DNA of 39,153 nt from positions 1-39,153 of the forward strand of contig JAHIJO010000009.1 in assembly GCA_018898455.1 (NCBI GenBank). Direction: 5' to 3'. Shown here one piece after another: positions 1 to 6,895 of the stretch. The translations under genes were made by a program, and so were the position numbers. The notes below the pieces were generated by a model. It ran no database searches. It was not told where the DNA came from and was given only the letters and a program-made list of their open reading frames with translations. Position 1 is the first letter of the stretch. Every line of letters begins with the position of its first letter. This stretch comes from Verrucomicrobiota bacterium. GTDB lineage: Bacteria > Verrucomicrobiota > Kiritimatiellia > JAAZAB01.

Positions 1-210
1 GAGAACGAATTGACAAGTCTGGGGGCCTCGGAGTGGACGTGGGCGACGAACAGTCCGGCGACTTTTGCCAACAACGCGGCCAATCCACCCGCCGACAACG
101 CGACGGAGCCGGAGGCAAACAAAACGGTATGCGACGGGTTTGTCATACCGCAACCCGTCAAGGCAATCGTGGAATGGCGGTTTATGTATTGCACGAATGG
201 GTATTGGTGA
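1..210 (+). CDS. C-terminal end of an unidentified protein, cut by the window edge
   Basis: The first reading frame is open from base 1 to a TGA at 208-210 and gives 69 residues ending in FMYCTNGYW. The part seen is rich in Ala, Asn, Pro and Thr, then has a short aromatic end with one Cys. This resembles the linker and tail of a secreted protein, but no family is recognised. The start lies outside the window, so a TTG at base 10 is not a convincing initiation site. It converges on the minus-strand gene ending at 348. It could also be a chance open frame, because it is short and GC-rich. Confidence 0.4.
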   Translation, partial: ENELTSLGASEWTWATNSPATFANNAANPPADNATEPEANKTVCDGFVIPQPVKAIVEWRFMYCTNGYW

Positions 211-213
211 ATA

Positions 214-231
214 GTCACAGAACATTGTGAC
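214..231. repeat. small hairpin between convergent gene ends
   Basis: GTCACA (214-219) and TGTGAC (226-231) form a six-base-pair stem with a six-base loop, three bases after the upstream stop codon. No T-run follows, so it would be at best a weak terminator. Nothing else is recognised in 211-347. Confidence 0.25.
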
Positions 232-347
232 GTATCAGGTCATCCAACCCTGGAGCGTGGTAGCGCCGGCATCAGTGCACACCCTGGATTGTTCCTTACG
301 CGGCGGTAGACGGGGAGGCATCGGAACGGAACCAGCTGCGGCGCTGT

Positions 348-884
348 TCAGGAGGTCACGCGAATATACAGGGTGCCGTTGATAAGCCGCCGCTCGGGAA
401 CCGTCACGTGAAAATGCCGGCCTTGCGCGATAAACACAATGCGGGAAATCGGTCCCCAAGGCACGTCCTGCAACGTGATGGAAAAAGGAGTGATGGTATA
501 CTTCCGGACCGGCAGGGAAAAAAATACGCGCACCCGCTCCGGCGGCCGGTTTTGATATAGGCCCAGGGCCTTGGCCAGGGGGGTCAAGGCAATCTGATCA
601 TAGAGTACAACGGCCTTCAAATCAGGGTCGTCGAGATCGGCGGTGTCGCAGAATACAACAAGGTTGATCCGCTCGTTGCCCAACGACCACGCATAGTATC
701 GCTGGCTGACCAAGGCCCAGCTCACGGCGAAAACACCGATCAGGAGCATGACGCCATGAAACCAGAATGATCGCCGCGGCGATCCCGACCTCTCGGAGCG
801 TCGGGGAACCTGATTCCGGAATGATCCGGGTGCGGCGAATTGCCGCCGGCCCGGTCGCAATAGGAAAAGTGAATTGAAAAACAT
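348..884 (-). CDS. small single-pass membrane protein of unknown function
   Basis: The product is 178 residues from the ATG at 884. The frame can be extended to a TTG at 956, which would overlap the end of the upstream gene by 35 bases; the ATG is preferred although neither start has a clear ribosome site. An Arg-rich, proline-containing N-terminus precedes one hydrophobic segment at about residues 40-59 (FWFHGVMLLIGVFAVSWALV), so the chain most likely spans the inner membrane once. The remaining 115 or so residues alternate short beta-like stretches with charged turns and look like an extracytoplasmic domain. No family is recognised. It is the last of three minus-strand genes, after the zinc-ribbon protein and the FGE-like lipoprotein, and is probably co-transcribed with them. 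Confidence 0.6.
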   Translation of the reverse strand: MFFNSLFLLRPGRRQFAAPGSFRNQVPRRSERSGSPRRSFWFHGVMLLIGVFAVSWALVSQRYYAWSLGNERINLVVFCDTADLDDPDLKAVVLYDQIALTPLAKALGLYQNRPPERVRVFFSLPVRKYTITPFSITLQDVPWGPISRIVFIAQGRHFHVTVPERRLINGTLYIRVTS

Positions 885-921
885 ATATGCGGGCCCGTCA
901 AGGCGCTTGCGAATGAGCCGG

Positions 922-2625
922 TTATTTTGACGGGGCGCTCTTAGAGCCGAGGACAACCCGGAATCCGATATAATTGTTTTTCCGGCTTTCCGAATCGCCG
1001 GTCCGGTTGGCGATCTTCAGTGAATCCGCCGGCGAGAGGTTCCAGGCGCCGCCGCGGATGACCCGATACTGTCGGGAAGAATCGTACAGATCGGCACACC
1101 ATTCCCACGTATTGCCGCCCAGGCCGTATAAACCCCATTCATTCTGGCCGCTGTCCTCCACGGGGCATGAGACCGGAGAGCCATCGTCATATCCCTCTAT
1201 GAGGCCGTAGTTTCCGTATTGCGGAGGCCATTGATTTCCCCAGGGATATTCGCGGGTTTGGCCGCAGGCGGCGGCCGTTTCCCATTCCGACTCGGTGGGT
1301 AAACGAAATTCGTGGCCGGGTTCCAGACTGCTCGCCAAGCGCCGGTTCAGCCATCGGCAGAAGGCATTGGCATCATCCCAACCGACATTGACCACGGGCT
1401 GATGGGCATCGTTCAGAGACCATTCCTTGAACATGCCGCTGTCATGATCCGGCTGGAATTCCTTGAACTGCTTGTTCGAGACTTCGTACTTGCCCATCCA
1501 GATATTCAGCGGTTTGATGAGGACAAGTTCCATAGTTACGGTGTCGGACAAATTCAACACCTTGGTGTTATCCAGAGCTGCGGACCATTTTTCGGAAAAA
1601 GCGTCTTTGCCGTAATTCTTTTCATATTGGGTGATTTGGGCGGACGCCAGGTCGAATTTCTTATCCTCGATCATCCCTTGGATGATTGTCTGATCCACCG
1701 TCTTCTTTTCCTGCTTGGCCCACTTTGCCTGCTCTTTATTTTCCGCGGTCTGGCGTAAGGTTTCGGCTTCCTTTTTGGCTTTGGCCTCTTTGGCCTCGGT
1801 CGCCTTCTGCCGCGACTCGTCCTCCAGTTGTTTCTGTTCCTCGACGCTGATGTCGCTGACATTTGCCACGACGCGGAACCCCAGGTTGACGTACCGGTAA
1901 TCCGGCGCATTGCTGCTGCGGCGGGTCAGTTTCAGGAAATATGGATGGCAATCCGACCATGACGCGCCTTTAAACACCCGGGATTTTGATTCCCCATCGG
2001 TGTCCTCACACCACTCCCAGACATTGCCGCCCAATCCGAACAACCGCCAGGCATTCTCCCCGCTTAGCAGACCCGGGCAAGACACCCTGAAACCGTCGTC
2101 GTTGTCGAGTTTCTGAGAAGGTTCCGGGTTTTCCCGGCCATAATAATTCCACTTCTTGGGCGGCGGCCAATGGGCGCCCCAGGGATATTCCACTTGTTGT
2201 CCACTGGCGGCAAAGGTTTCCCATTCCCGCTCGGTTGGCAGGCGGAAATGATAACGTTTGGTTCCGCTGTTGCCGTAAGTTTTAGTGAGCCACTCGCAGA
2301 AATTCCGGGCGTCGTTCCAGCTCACATTAACGACCGGCTGGTCGCCCCGGTTCAAATCCAGCTGTTGGTACATGCCGCTATTGTGGTCCGGCTTGAACCG
2401 CCGGAAGATCTTGTTGCTGACCTCATACTTGCCGACAACCAGTTTCAGCGGTTCGATCCAGACGAACCGCATTTTGGTTTTATTGCCCAGATCGAAAATC
2501 AGATCCCCAGGCTGGTCCTTGCTTTCCTCAGTCGGTTTCAACCATTTACAGCCGGTCAGGGAGCTCATGGTCAACGCCAGACCCAAGCCGGCCGCGACGA
2601 TCAAAGACCGATGTCTGTTCTTCAT
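922..2625 (-). CDS. lipoprotein with two FGE-sulfatase-like (SUMF1/EgtB fold) modules joined by a coiled coil
   Basis: The protein is 567 residues from the ATG at 2625, chosen because AAAGGA lies nine bases upstream and a lipoprotein signal follows directly (hydrophobic core, then LTGC). Module 1 lies at about residues 45-260 and module 2 at about 365-560. Both show the family landmarks GKYEVSNK, QPVVNV, RLPTE.EWE, YPWG, GLGGN.WEWC and GFRVV. Between them is a Lys/Glu/Ala-rich stretch (about 265-330) typical of a coiled coil. True formylglycine-generating enzymes use a Cys pair near the GG.W motif. Module 2 has no Cys there (GGAWNLSP) and module 1 has only one (GASWSDC). The protein is therefore probably a structural or ligand-binding version rather than a sulfatase activator. 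It sits 45 bases downstream of the zinc-ribbon gene. Confidence 0.85.
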   Translation of the reverse strand: MKNRHRSLIVAAGLGLALTMSSLTGCKWLKPTEESKDQPGDLIFDLGNKTKMRFVWIEPLKLVVGKYEVSNKIFRRFKPDHNSGMYQQLDLNRGDQPVVNVSWNDARNFCEWLTKTYGNSGTKRYHFRLPTEREWETFAASGQQVEYPWGAHWPPPKKWNYYGRENPEPSQKLDNDDGFRVSCPGLLSGENAWRLFGLGGNVWEWCEDTDGESKSRVFKGASWSDCHPYFLKLTRRSSNAPDYRYVNLGFRVVANVSDISVEEQKQLEDESRQKATEAKEAKAKKEAETLRQTAENKEQAKWAKQEKKTVDQTIIQGMIEDKKFDLASAQITQYEKNYGKDAFSEKWSAALDNTKVLNLSDTVTMELVLIKPLNIWMGKYEVSNKQFKEFQPDHDSGMFKEWSLNDAHQPVVNVGWDDANAFCRWLNRRLASSLEPGHEFRLPTESEWETAAACGQTREYPWGNQWPPQYGNYGLIEGYDDGSPVSCPVEDSGQNEWGLYGLGGNTWEWCADLYDSSRQYRVIRGGAWNLSPADSLKIANRTGDSESRKNNYIGFRVVLGSKSAPSK

Positions 2626-2670
2626 GATGTATTCCTTTGCAGCCAAGCCCGCAACGCCTGCCGATGGCGC

Positions 2671-3360
2671 TCACAAGATCAAATTGCAGTTTGGATTGAC
2701 GTTGGCTGTGTTCCAGGTTGCGTTAGGTGTCCTGGGGATCTGTACGCGGACCGTCGCGTTCTTCAATGCTTCGTCCGCCATGTCTCTCGTCATCGGCTTG
2801 ATCCCGATGGACAGCGTGCCCAGCAGTTTGGCTATAGCCGACCGGAACGACTCCATATCGTTTCGGATCAGTTTGATGATGGGGACATTCTCCGGGAGCA
2901 TAAGCTGGGATTTCAGATGATCGCCCTGCGAGAGAATGACAAACGGTTTTTTGCAATTCGGACACCGGCCGCGTTTGGTGATATCCGTGTCACGCAGCCA
3001 CAATTTCTGGCCGCAGGAGGGACAACTGATCTTAAAATCCACTTCCCCCTTGTCACGGAGCAGAAAAATTGCCAGGGGCACATTGAGATCGTTGGGTAAA
3101 TGCCGGTAGATCATCTTAATCTTATCCAGAGAAAGAACATCCAGGAAACGGGCGATAATGGCGATTGCATTCGCCTTGGCGATATGTTCCTCAAACGTCG
3201 GATCCTGGCCCGGGTCGCCGGCGACGAGGTCGAAGGATATCTGGAAATTATCGAGGGTCAGCTCGTGGTTCGGATCCGATTCCAAGGGTTCAAAGAATGC
3301 CTCGGCGAGTTCCTGGTATATGGACAAAACCAAAGCATTAATAGGTTTGCGTTCGCTCAT
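2671..3360 (-). CDS. zinc-ribbon protein of unknown function
   Basis: The product is 229 residues from the ATG at 3360, chosen over an upstream in-frame start because AAGGAG lies six bases before it. The N-terminal half is predicted alpha-helical and acidic, with no known fold recognised. At about residues 121-145 there is a four-Cys zinc ribbon: CPSCG and CPNCK, about 20 residues apart. This arrangement is common in proteins that sense or bind nucleic acid or act as structural knuckles. A further mixed helical segment follows. There is no signal peptide or membrane segment, so it is presumably cytoplasmic. It is the first gene of a three-gene minus-strand run with the FGE-like lipoprotein and the small membrane protein. 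Confidence 0.7.
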   Translation of the reverse strand: MSERKPINALVLSIYQELAEAFFEPLESDPNHELTLDNFQISFDLVAGDPGQDPTFEEHIAKANAIAIIARFLDVLSLDKIKMIYRHLPNDLNVPLAIFLLRDKGEVDFKISCPSCGQKLWLRDTDITKRGRCPNCKKPFVILSQGDHLKSQLMLPENVPIIKLIRNDMESFRSAIAKLLGTLSIGIKPMTRDMADEALKNATVRVQIPRTPNATWNTANVNPNCNLIL

Positions 3361-3502
3361 GGCCGGCTCCTTGTTGATGATCCAAGTCAAAGTTGAGTAT
3401 CTTTAATAACGTTGATGGTTAAGTTAAACAGATCAACTTCACCGTTTCAAGAAAAAAACGACAACCGATTTATGGGCATTGTGAGTATCTCCGGCGACAA
3501 TC

Positions 3503-4849
3503 TCAAGCGCTTTTTGCGCGCTTCGCCGTAATAAGCTTTTTCAGCCAGGCCAGCGCCGCCTCACGATGAGCGACGGCTTTTTCCAGCTGGGCGTCGTAGG
3601 CCAGCTTCTTCCAGCGACCGACTTCCCGGCCGCTTGGCACGCCCAGCGCCAGGATGTCAGCGCCGGTGACCCAGGGTTTGGGCAGGACCGGCTTGGCCCG
3701 GCATTCCCGCTGAAATTCCGTGAGGAAATCGAAGTTCTGCATGTCGCCGTGGCAGGCCGCGCAGTCCAGGCGGTGCAGTTCCAGTTCAAGCGGGAAGGTT
3801 GGGGCTCCGACCAGGCGGTGGAGAGTGGCGCGCCTCATTTTGCGCACATCCATAAATCGCATGTGGTTGCCGATGGAGAAAACGATAGCCTTGATATCCT
3901 CGGACGGCAGGCGGAGTCGCTTCAGGATCGTTTCCGCCATCGTGGCGCCATGGGACGCATGCTGATTGAAACGAATCCGGCCGTCAGTGAGTTTGGCGGT
4001 CATGGGCTTGCCGACGTCATGAAGCAGGACGGCATAGGCCAGGCGCAGGCTCGGTTTCTGCATGGCGTTCAGCATGAGCATGGTATGCGTAAACACGTCT
4101 CCCTCCGGATGAAACTGAGGCGGCTGGGCCTGGCCCAGCATGGCCGCCACTTCCGGCAGGAAAACCTGCAGTAACCCGGTCTTCAGCATTAAGCCGATGG
4201 CATCGCCCGACCGCGCTGATTCCAGCAGGATGCGGGTCAATTCCTGTTGAATCCGCTCGACGCTGATCTTCCCGATTTGCTGTGCGTTGGTACGAATCGC
4301 TTCAAAGGTCTTGGTATCCAGCGTGAAATCCAGGGTTGAGGCGAAACGGATGGCCCGAAGCATGCGCAGATGGTCTTCTTCAAATCGTTCGTTTGGATGT
4401 CCCACGGCGCGGATAACACGGGCGGTGATGTCCGCCTGGCCATTGACGTAATCATGGACCTTGCCCGCCAGCGGGTCGAAAAACAGAGCATTGACGGTGA
4501 AATCACGGCGCTGGGCATCGGTTTTTTCATCGGTATAACTCACCGCCTCGGGGTGGCGGCCGTCCTTGTAGGCATGATCTTTACGGAACGTAGCCACTTC
4601 GTATTCGAGGCCGCCGATGGCTACCCGGACTACGCCAAAGGCCTTGCCCACGGCAATAGCCCGCGGGAACAGGGCCATGACCCGCTCGGGCGTGGCGTTG
4701 GTGGCGAGGTCGTAGTCCTTGGGGGCGCGTCCCATGATCATATCCCGCACACAGCCGCCGGCCCACAGGGCGCTGAACCCGGCGGCTTGGAGGCGTTGGG
4801 CGACCTGGTGGGCGCCGTCACTCAATGGCGTTGGAATCCTGTGATCCAT
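3503..4849 (-). CDS. cca: CCA-adding enzyme / tRNA nucleotidyltransferase with HD domain (class II)
   Basis: The 448-residue product belongs to the poly(A) polymerase/CCA-adding nucleotidyltransferase superfamily. The head domain has the GGCVRD signature (residues 31-36) and the metal-binding pair in KDYDLAT (D45, D47), followed by RRDFTVNAL, where the second active-site motif lies. The RNA-binding region with FEEDHLRMLRAIRFA follows. An HD-type domain (VLLHDVGKP) is present near residue 285. Such fusions add or repair the 3'-CCA of tRNA, and the HD part can act as a phosphodiesterase. Related poly(A) polymerases share the fold, but the family length and motif set favour tRNA processing. The tRNA gene in this window does not encode CCA, which fits a need for this enzyme. 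No clear ribosome site precedes the ATG. Confidence 0.88.
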   Translation of the reverse strand: MDHRIPTPLSDGAHQVAQRLQAAGFSALWAGGCVRDMIMGRAPKDYDLATNATPERVMALFPRAIAVGKAFGVVRVAIGGLEYEVATFRKDHAYKDGRHPEAVSYTDEKTDAQRRDFTVNALFFDPLAGKVHDYVNGQADITARVIRAVGHPNERFEEDHLRMLRAIRFASTLDFTLDTKTFEAIRTNAQQIGKISVERIQQELTRILLESARSGDAIGLMLKTGLLQVFLPEVAAMLGQAQPPQFHPEGDVFTHTMLMLNAMQKPSLRLAYAVLLHDVGKPMTAKLTDGRIRFNQHASHGATMAETILKRLRLPSEDIKAIVFSIGNHMRFMDVRKMRRATLHRLVGAPTFPLELELHRLDCAACHGDMQNFDFLTEFQRECRAKPVLPKPWVTGADILALGVPSGREVGRWKKLAYDAQLEKAVAHREAALAWLKKLITAKRAKSA

Positions 4850-4928
4850 GGCGGCATCATAGCGGTTTCCGGGGCGGCGACAAAGGAAAATGAAAAAGTG
4901 TTGGTGTGACTACTTGGGTTATCAACTT

Positions 4929-5004
4929 TGGAGTGCGGTCGCCCTCCTGCAATCCGTCAGCCGACGGATAACATTGCGGGCGGGCCAGTGCTACCGCTTT
5001 ATGG
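4929..5004. repeat. modular intergenic repeat, TGGAGTGCGG...CCGCTTTATGG type, long form
   Basis: This 76-base element starts with TGGAGTGCGG and ends with CCGCTTTATGG. The same two ends bound a shorter element at 23112-23144. The interior contains a perfect seven-base stem (ATCCGTC 4952-4958, GACGGAT 4963-4969) whose sequence recurs at 38852-38870. The right end covers the stop codon of the cytidine deaminase gene (4999-5001). Confidence 0.6.
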
Positions 5005-5430
5005 CGCTCGAAGCGCCACCGGTGGCGCGCTTGTCCTGAAGGCGCGGGGAAGCAGGTCCTTCAAGCGATAGGTTTTCCAGGTTGTGGCTGGGACGCCGGC
5101 GGCCAGAATGATGAGGCAATCGGGTCGGCAAAACTCCGCCAGGACTTGCAGGCAGGCCCCGCAAGGGGTGGGGGGCGCTTTCGGTCTTCCGCCCGCAATG
5201 GCAATGGCCTTGAACTGCCGGTATCCCGCCGCCACGGCAGTTGCGACGGCCGCGCGTTCCGCGCACAGGGTCAGCCCGTACGACGCGTTCTCCACATTAC
5301 ATCCCTGGAATATCCGTCCATCCTTGGTCAGGAGCGCGGCGCCGACGCGGAATTTCGAGTAAGGCGCGTAAGCCCGGCGCCGGGCATCCGCCGCTTTAAG
5401 GATTAACATCTTCACTTGGTTTGCTTTCAT
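4999..5430 (-). CDS. cdd: cytidine deaminase
   Basis: The 143-residue enzyme hydrolyses cytidine and deoxycytidine to uridine and deoxyuridine in nucleoside salvage. The zinc-site signature is complete: CAERAA carries the first Cys and the proton-shuttling Glu, and PCGAC carries the other two Cys ligands. Substrate-loop residues (YAPYSKFRVGAA and CNVENASYG) are also present. The ATG at 5430 was chosen because GGAGG lies eight bases upstream. An ATG two codons earlier is too close to that site, and a longer frame reaches 5487. The C-terminal residues (VALRAP) and stop are read from a palindromic repeat, so the tail is probably acquired. Downstream on the same strand lies cca, and upstream lies purine nucleoside phosphorylase. 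Confidence 0.95.
   Translation of the reverse strand: MKANQVKMLILKAADARRRAYAPYSKFRVGAALLTKDGRIFQGCNVENASYGLTLCAERAAVATAVAAGYRQFKAIAIAGGRPKAPPTPCGACLQVLAEFCRPDCLIILAAGVPATTWKTYRLKDLLPRAFRTSAPPVALRAP
5002..5028. repeat. overlapping palindromes at the cdd 3' end
   Basis: TGGCGCT and AGCGCCA (5002-5018) pair around a three-base loop, CGA. A perfect 16-base palindrome, GCGCCACCGGTGGCGC (5013-5028), overlaps it. Both lie inside the last codons of cdd. Confidence 0.75.
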
Positions 5431-5490
5431 CTTCATGCCCTCCAATCTTCCAATCTCCTCCAACGAAGAACGACGAACAAAGAACATTCT

Positions 5491-6321
5491 TCATCGTATC
5501 TCCGCCAATTCTTTCCAGAATTCCAGAATCAGTGCCTTCATATCTATGGAGGCGTTGATGGCTGTGTCGTGAATATCATGATGAGCCAGCGGTCGGTCGC
5601 CGACCCCCGCCGCCGGATTGGTGAGGCACGAGAGCCCGATAACACGGAGCCCGGCCGCATTGGCCAGGATGGCTTCCGGGACGGTGGAGGAACCGACGGC
5701 GGCGGCACCCCATGACTGGAACGCCCGAACTTCCGCCGGCGTTTCATACGCCGGGCCGGAGACTCCCAGATACACGCCGTGGGCCAGCGGCAGGCCGAGC
5801 CGCGCGGCGGCGCGTTTCATCAGCGCCTTTAGTTCCGAATCATAGATCCGCGACTGATCCGGGAACCGCTCCCCCCAGGCGGGATCGTGCGGACCGATCA
5901 ACGGGTTGGTGTGGATAGCGTTGATGTGATCATTAATGATCATGAGTGTTCCCGGCTTCCAGTCGGGACGGAGGCTTCCGGCTGAATTGGTCAGGACCAC
6001 CACGGCGGCGCCGAATTTTTTCAGAAGATAAACGGGGATCGCTATCGGTTCCCAGCCGGCGCCCTCATACCAGTGGCGGCGTCCCTGGAAAATGAACGTT
6101 TCCCGGCCGGCGAGACTGCCCCAGAGCAGTTGACCCGCGTGCCCGGTCACGGTGGGGTTGCCCAGGCCCGGAATATCCCGGTAGGCAATGGCACCCCGGA
6201 TGGTGAAGGACTCCGCCACCGCGGACCAGCCGGTGCCGAGGATCAGCCCGCCAGCGGGTCGGGCGTCTGGAAAGGCCATCTGTACAGCCTGGAAAGCCTG
6301 ATTGAGCAGTTCCGGATTCAA
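5491..6321 (-). CDS. purine nucleoside phosphorylase (trimeric PNP/MTAP family)
   Basis: The 276-residue product cleaves purine nucleosides with phosphate to free base and ribose 1-phosphate. Family landmarks are in order: GLILGTGWS (phosphate-binding loop), GHAGQLLWG, GRRHWYEG, LTNSAGSL, INDHIN, VSGPAYETPAE with the base-contacting Glu, STVPEAILA, and SCLTNPAAG with the base-contacting Asn. In well-studied members the segment before STVPE is GMSTVPE. Here it is GSSTVPE, so the usual Met is Ser. The substrate could be inosine/guanosine or a methylthioadenosine-type nucleoside; PNP is favoured by the Glu/Asn pair. It lies 60 bases upstream of cdd on the same strand, giving a salvage cluster. 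Confidence 0.9.
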   Translation of the reverse strand: MNPELLNQAFQAVQMAFPDARPAGGLILGTGWSAVAESFTIRGAIAYRDIPGLGNPTVTGHAGQLLWGSLAGRETFIFQGRRHWYEGAGWEPIAIPVYLLKKFGAAVVVLTNSAGSLRPDWKPGTLMIINDHINAIHTNPLIGPHDPAWGERFPDQSRIYDSELKALMKRAAARLGLPLAHGVYLGVSGPAYETPAEVRAFQSWGAAAVGSSTVPEAILANAAGLRVIGLSCLTNPAAGVGDRPLAHHDIHDTAINASIDMKALILEFWKELAEIR

Positions 6322-6411
6322 TGCAATCTCCTGAATGAAATGATCACATAACCCCGCTGGTTTTTCAATCGTTTTTCTCTACTGATGATCACATCACATT
6401 GAACTTGAATC

Positions 6412-6675
6412 ATGGTCCGGATATGCGATGCTATGCATATGCCAAGGAAATATGAGCCGCCGCACGAGTCGGACGAATGGCTGGAATGGTGTCGAATGAC
6501 CCCGCAACAGCGTTGGGCTGCCACGGACCGATTGTGGGCATTCTACAGGGAATCCGGAGGATCGCTTGACCCCGAACCCGATTCGCAAAGTCCTTTCGAT
6601 ATTGCGTACCTGCCGGGTGAGATTTCTGCTCATGGGCGGACAGGCCTGCGTGTTCTACGGCGCGGCCGAATTTAG
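6412..6675 (+). CDS. small soluble protein overlapping a nucleotidyltransferase gene
   Basis: This 87-residue frame starts at an ATG at 6412; another in-frame ATG at 6439 is possible. The product is acidic and Trp/Arg-rich in its middle (WLEWCRMTPQQRWAATDRLW) and has no membrane segment. It overlaps the next frame by about 110 bases, so the tail (GEISAHGRTGLRVLRRGRI) is read from the same DNA as the nucleotidyltransferase glycine-rich motif. From memory this layout recurs for small genes placed before nucleotidyltransferase-fold genes, but I cannot verify that here. It may be the partner of a minimal nucleotidyltransferase pair. Its function is unknown, and because its partner is broken it may be a relic. 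Confidence 0.5.
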   Translation: MVRICDAMHMPRKYEPPHESDEWLEWCRMTPQQRWAATDRLWAFYRESGGSLDPEPDSQSPFDIAYLPGEISAHGRTGLRVLRRGRI

Positions 6676-6895
6676 CCGTGACACGGATATCGTCATCGCC
6701 ATGTCCGCAACGAACCTGCGCCGGCTACGCGCCGCCTTGACCATTATCAGCAATTCCAGCATGCGCCTTCCCCGGAGCGCATCCAATTCTGGCTGTTGGA
6801 ATCCCGGACGCCGGAACGGCTCGTTACCTTGACCGCAGACTATCCTCGTCAGGCCGCCCAAGCATGCCGGAAGCGTGCCCTGTTACGGCTGGCGC
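6566..6895 (+). pseudogene. nucleotidyltransferase-fold gene with internal deletion and frame change
   Basis: A TTG at 6566, eight bases after the start of a GGAGG site, begins a frame with the nucleotidyltransferase motif LLMGGQACVFYGAAEF.RDTDIVI (about residues 21-45). The coding match stops near 6739, and the same frame then runs on as unrelated sequence to 6832. A different frame from 6739 reads DHYQQFQHAPSPERIQFWLL and then ESRTPERLVTLTADYP. This looks like the C-terminal part of the same family. The middle of the gene is therefore missing, with the join at about 6739-6752. Proteins of this type are often near 200-230 residues, so roughly 100 codons may be lost. The 3' end runs into the convergent pyrimidine phosphorylase gene. 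The deletion may also be an assembly artefact. Confidence 0.65.

Noticed and set aside
922..2625. Formylglycine-generating enzyme (sulfatase activator)
   Set aside because: The fold matches but the active-site Cys pair is missing in both modules, and no sulfatase gene is nearby.
2170..3099. Open frame of 309 codons on the plus strand
   Set aside because: It spans parts of two convincing minus-strand genes with good ribosome sites, so it is a shadow.
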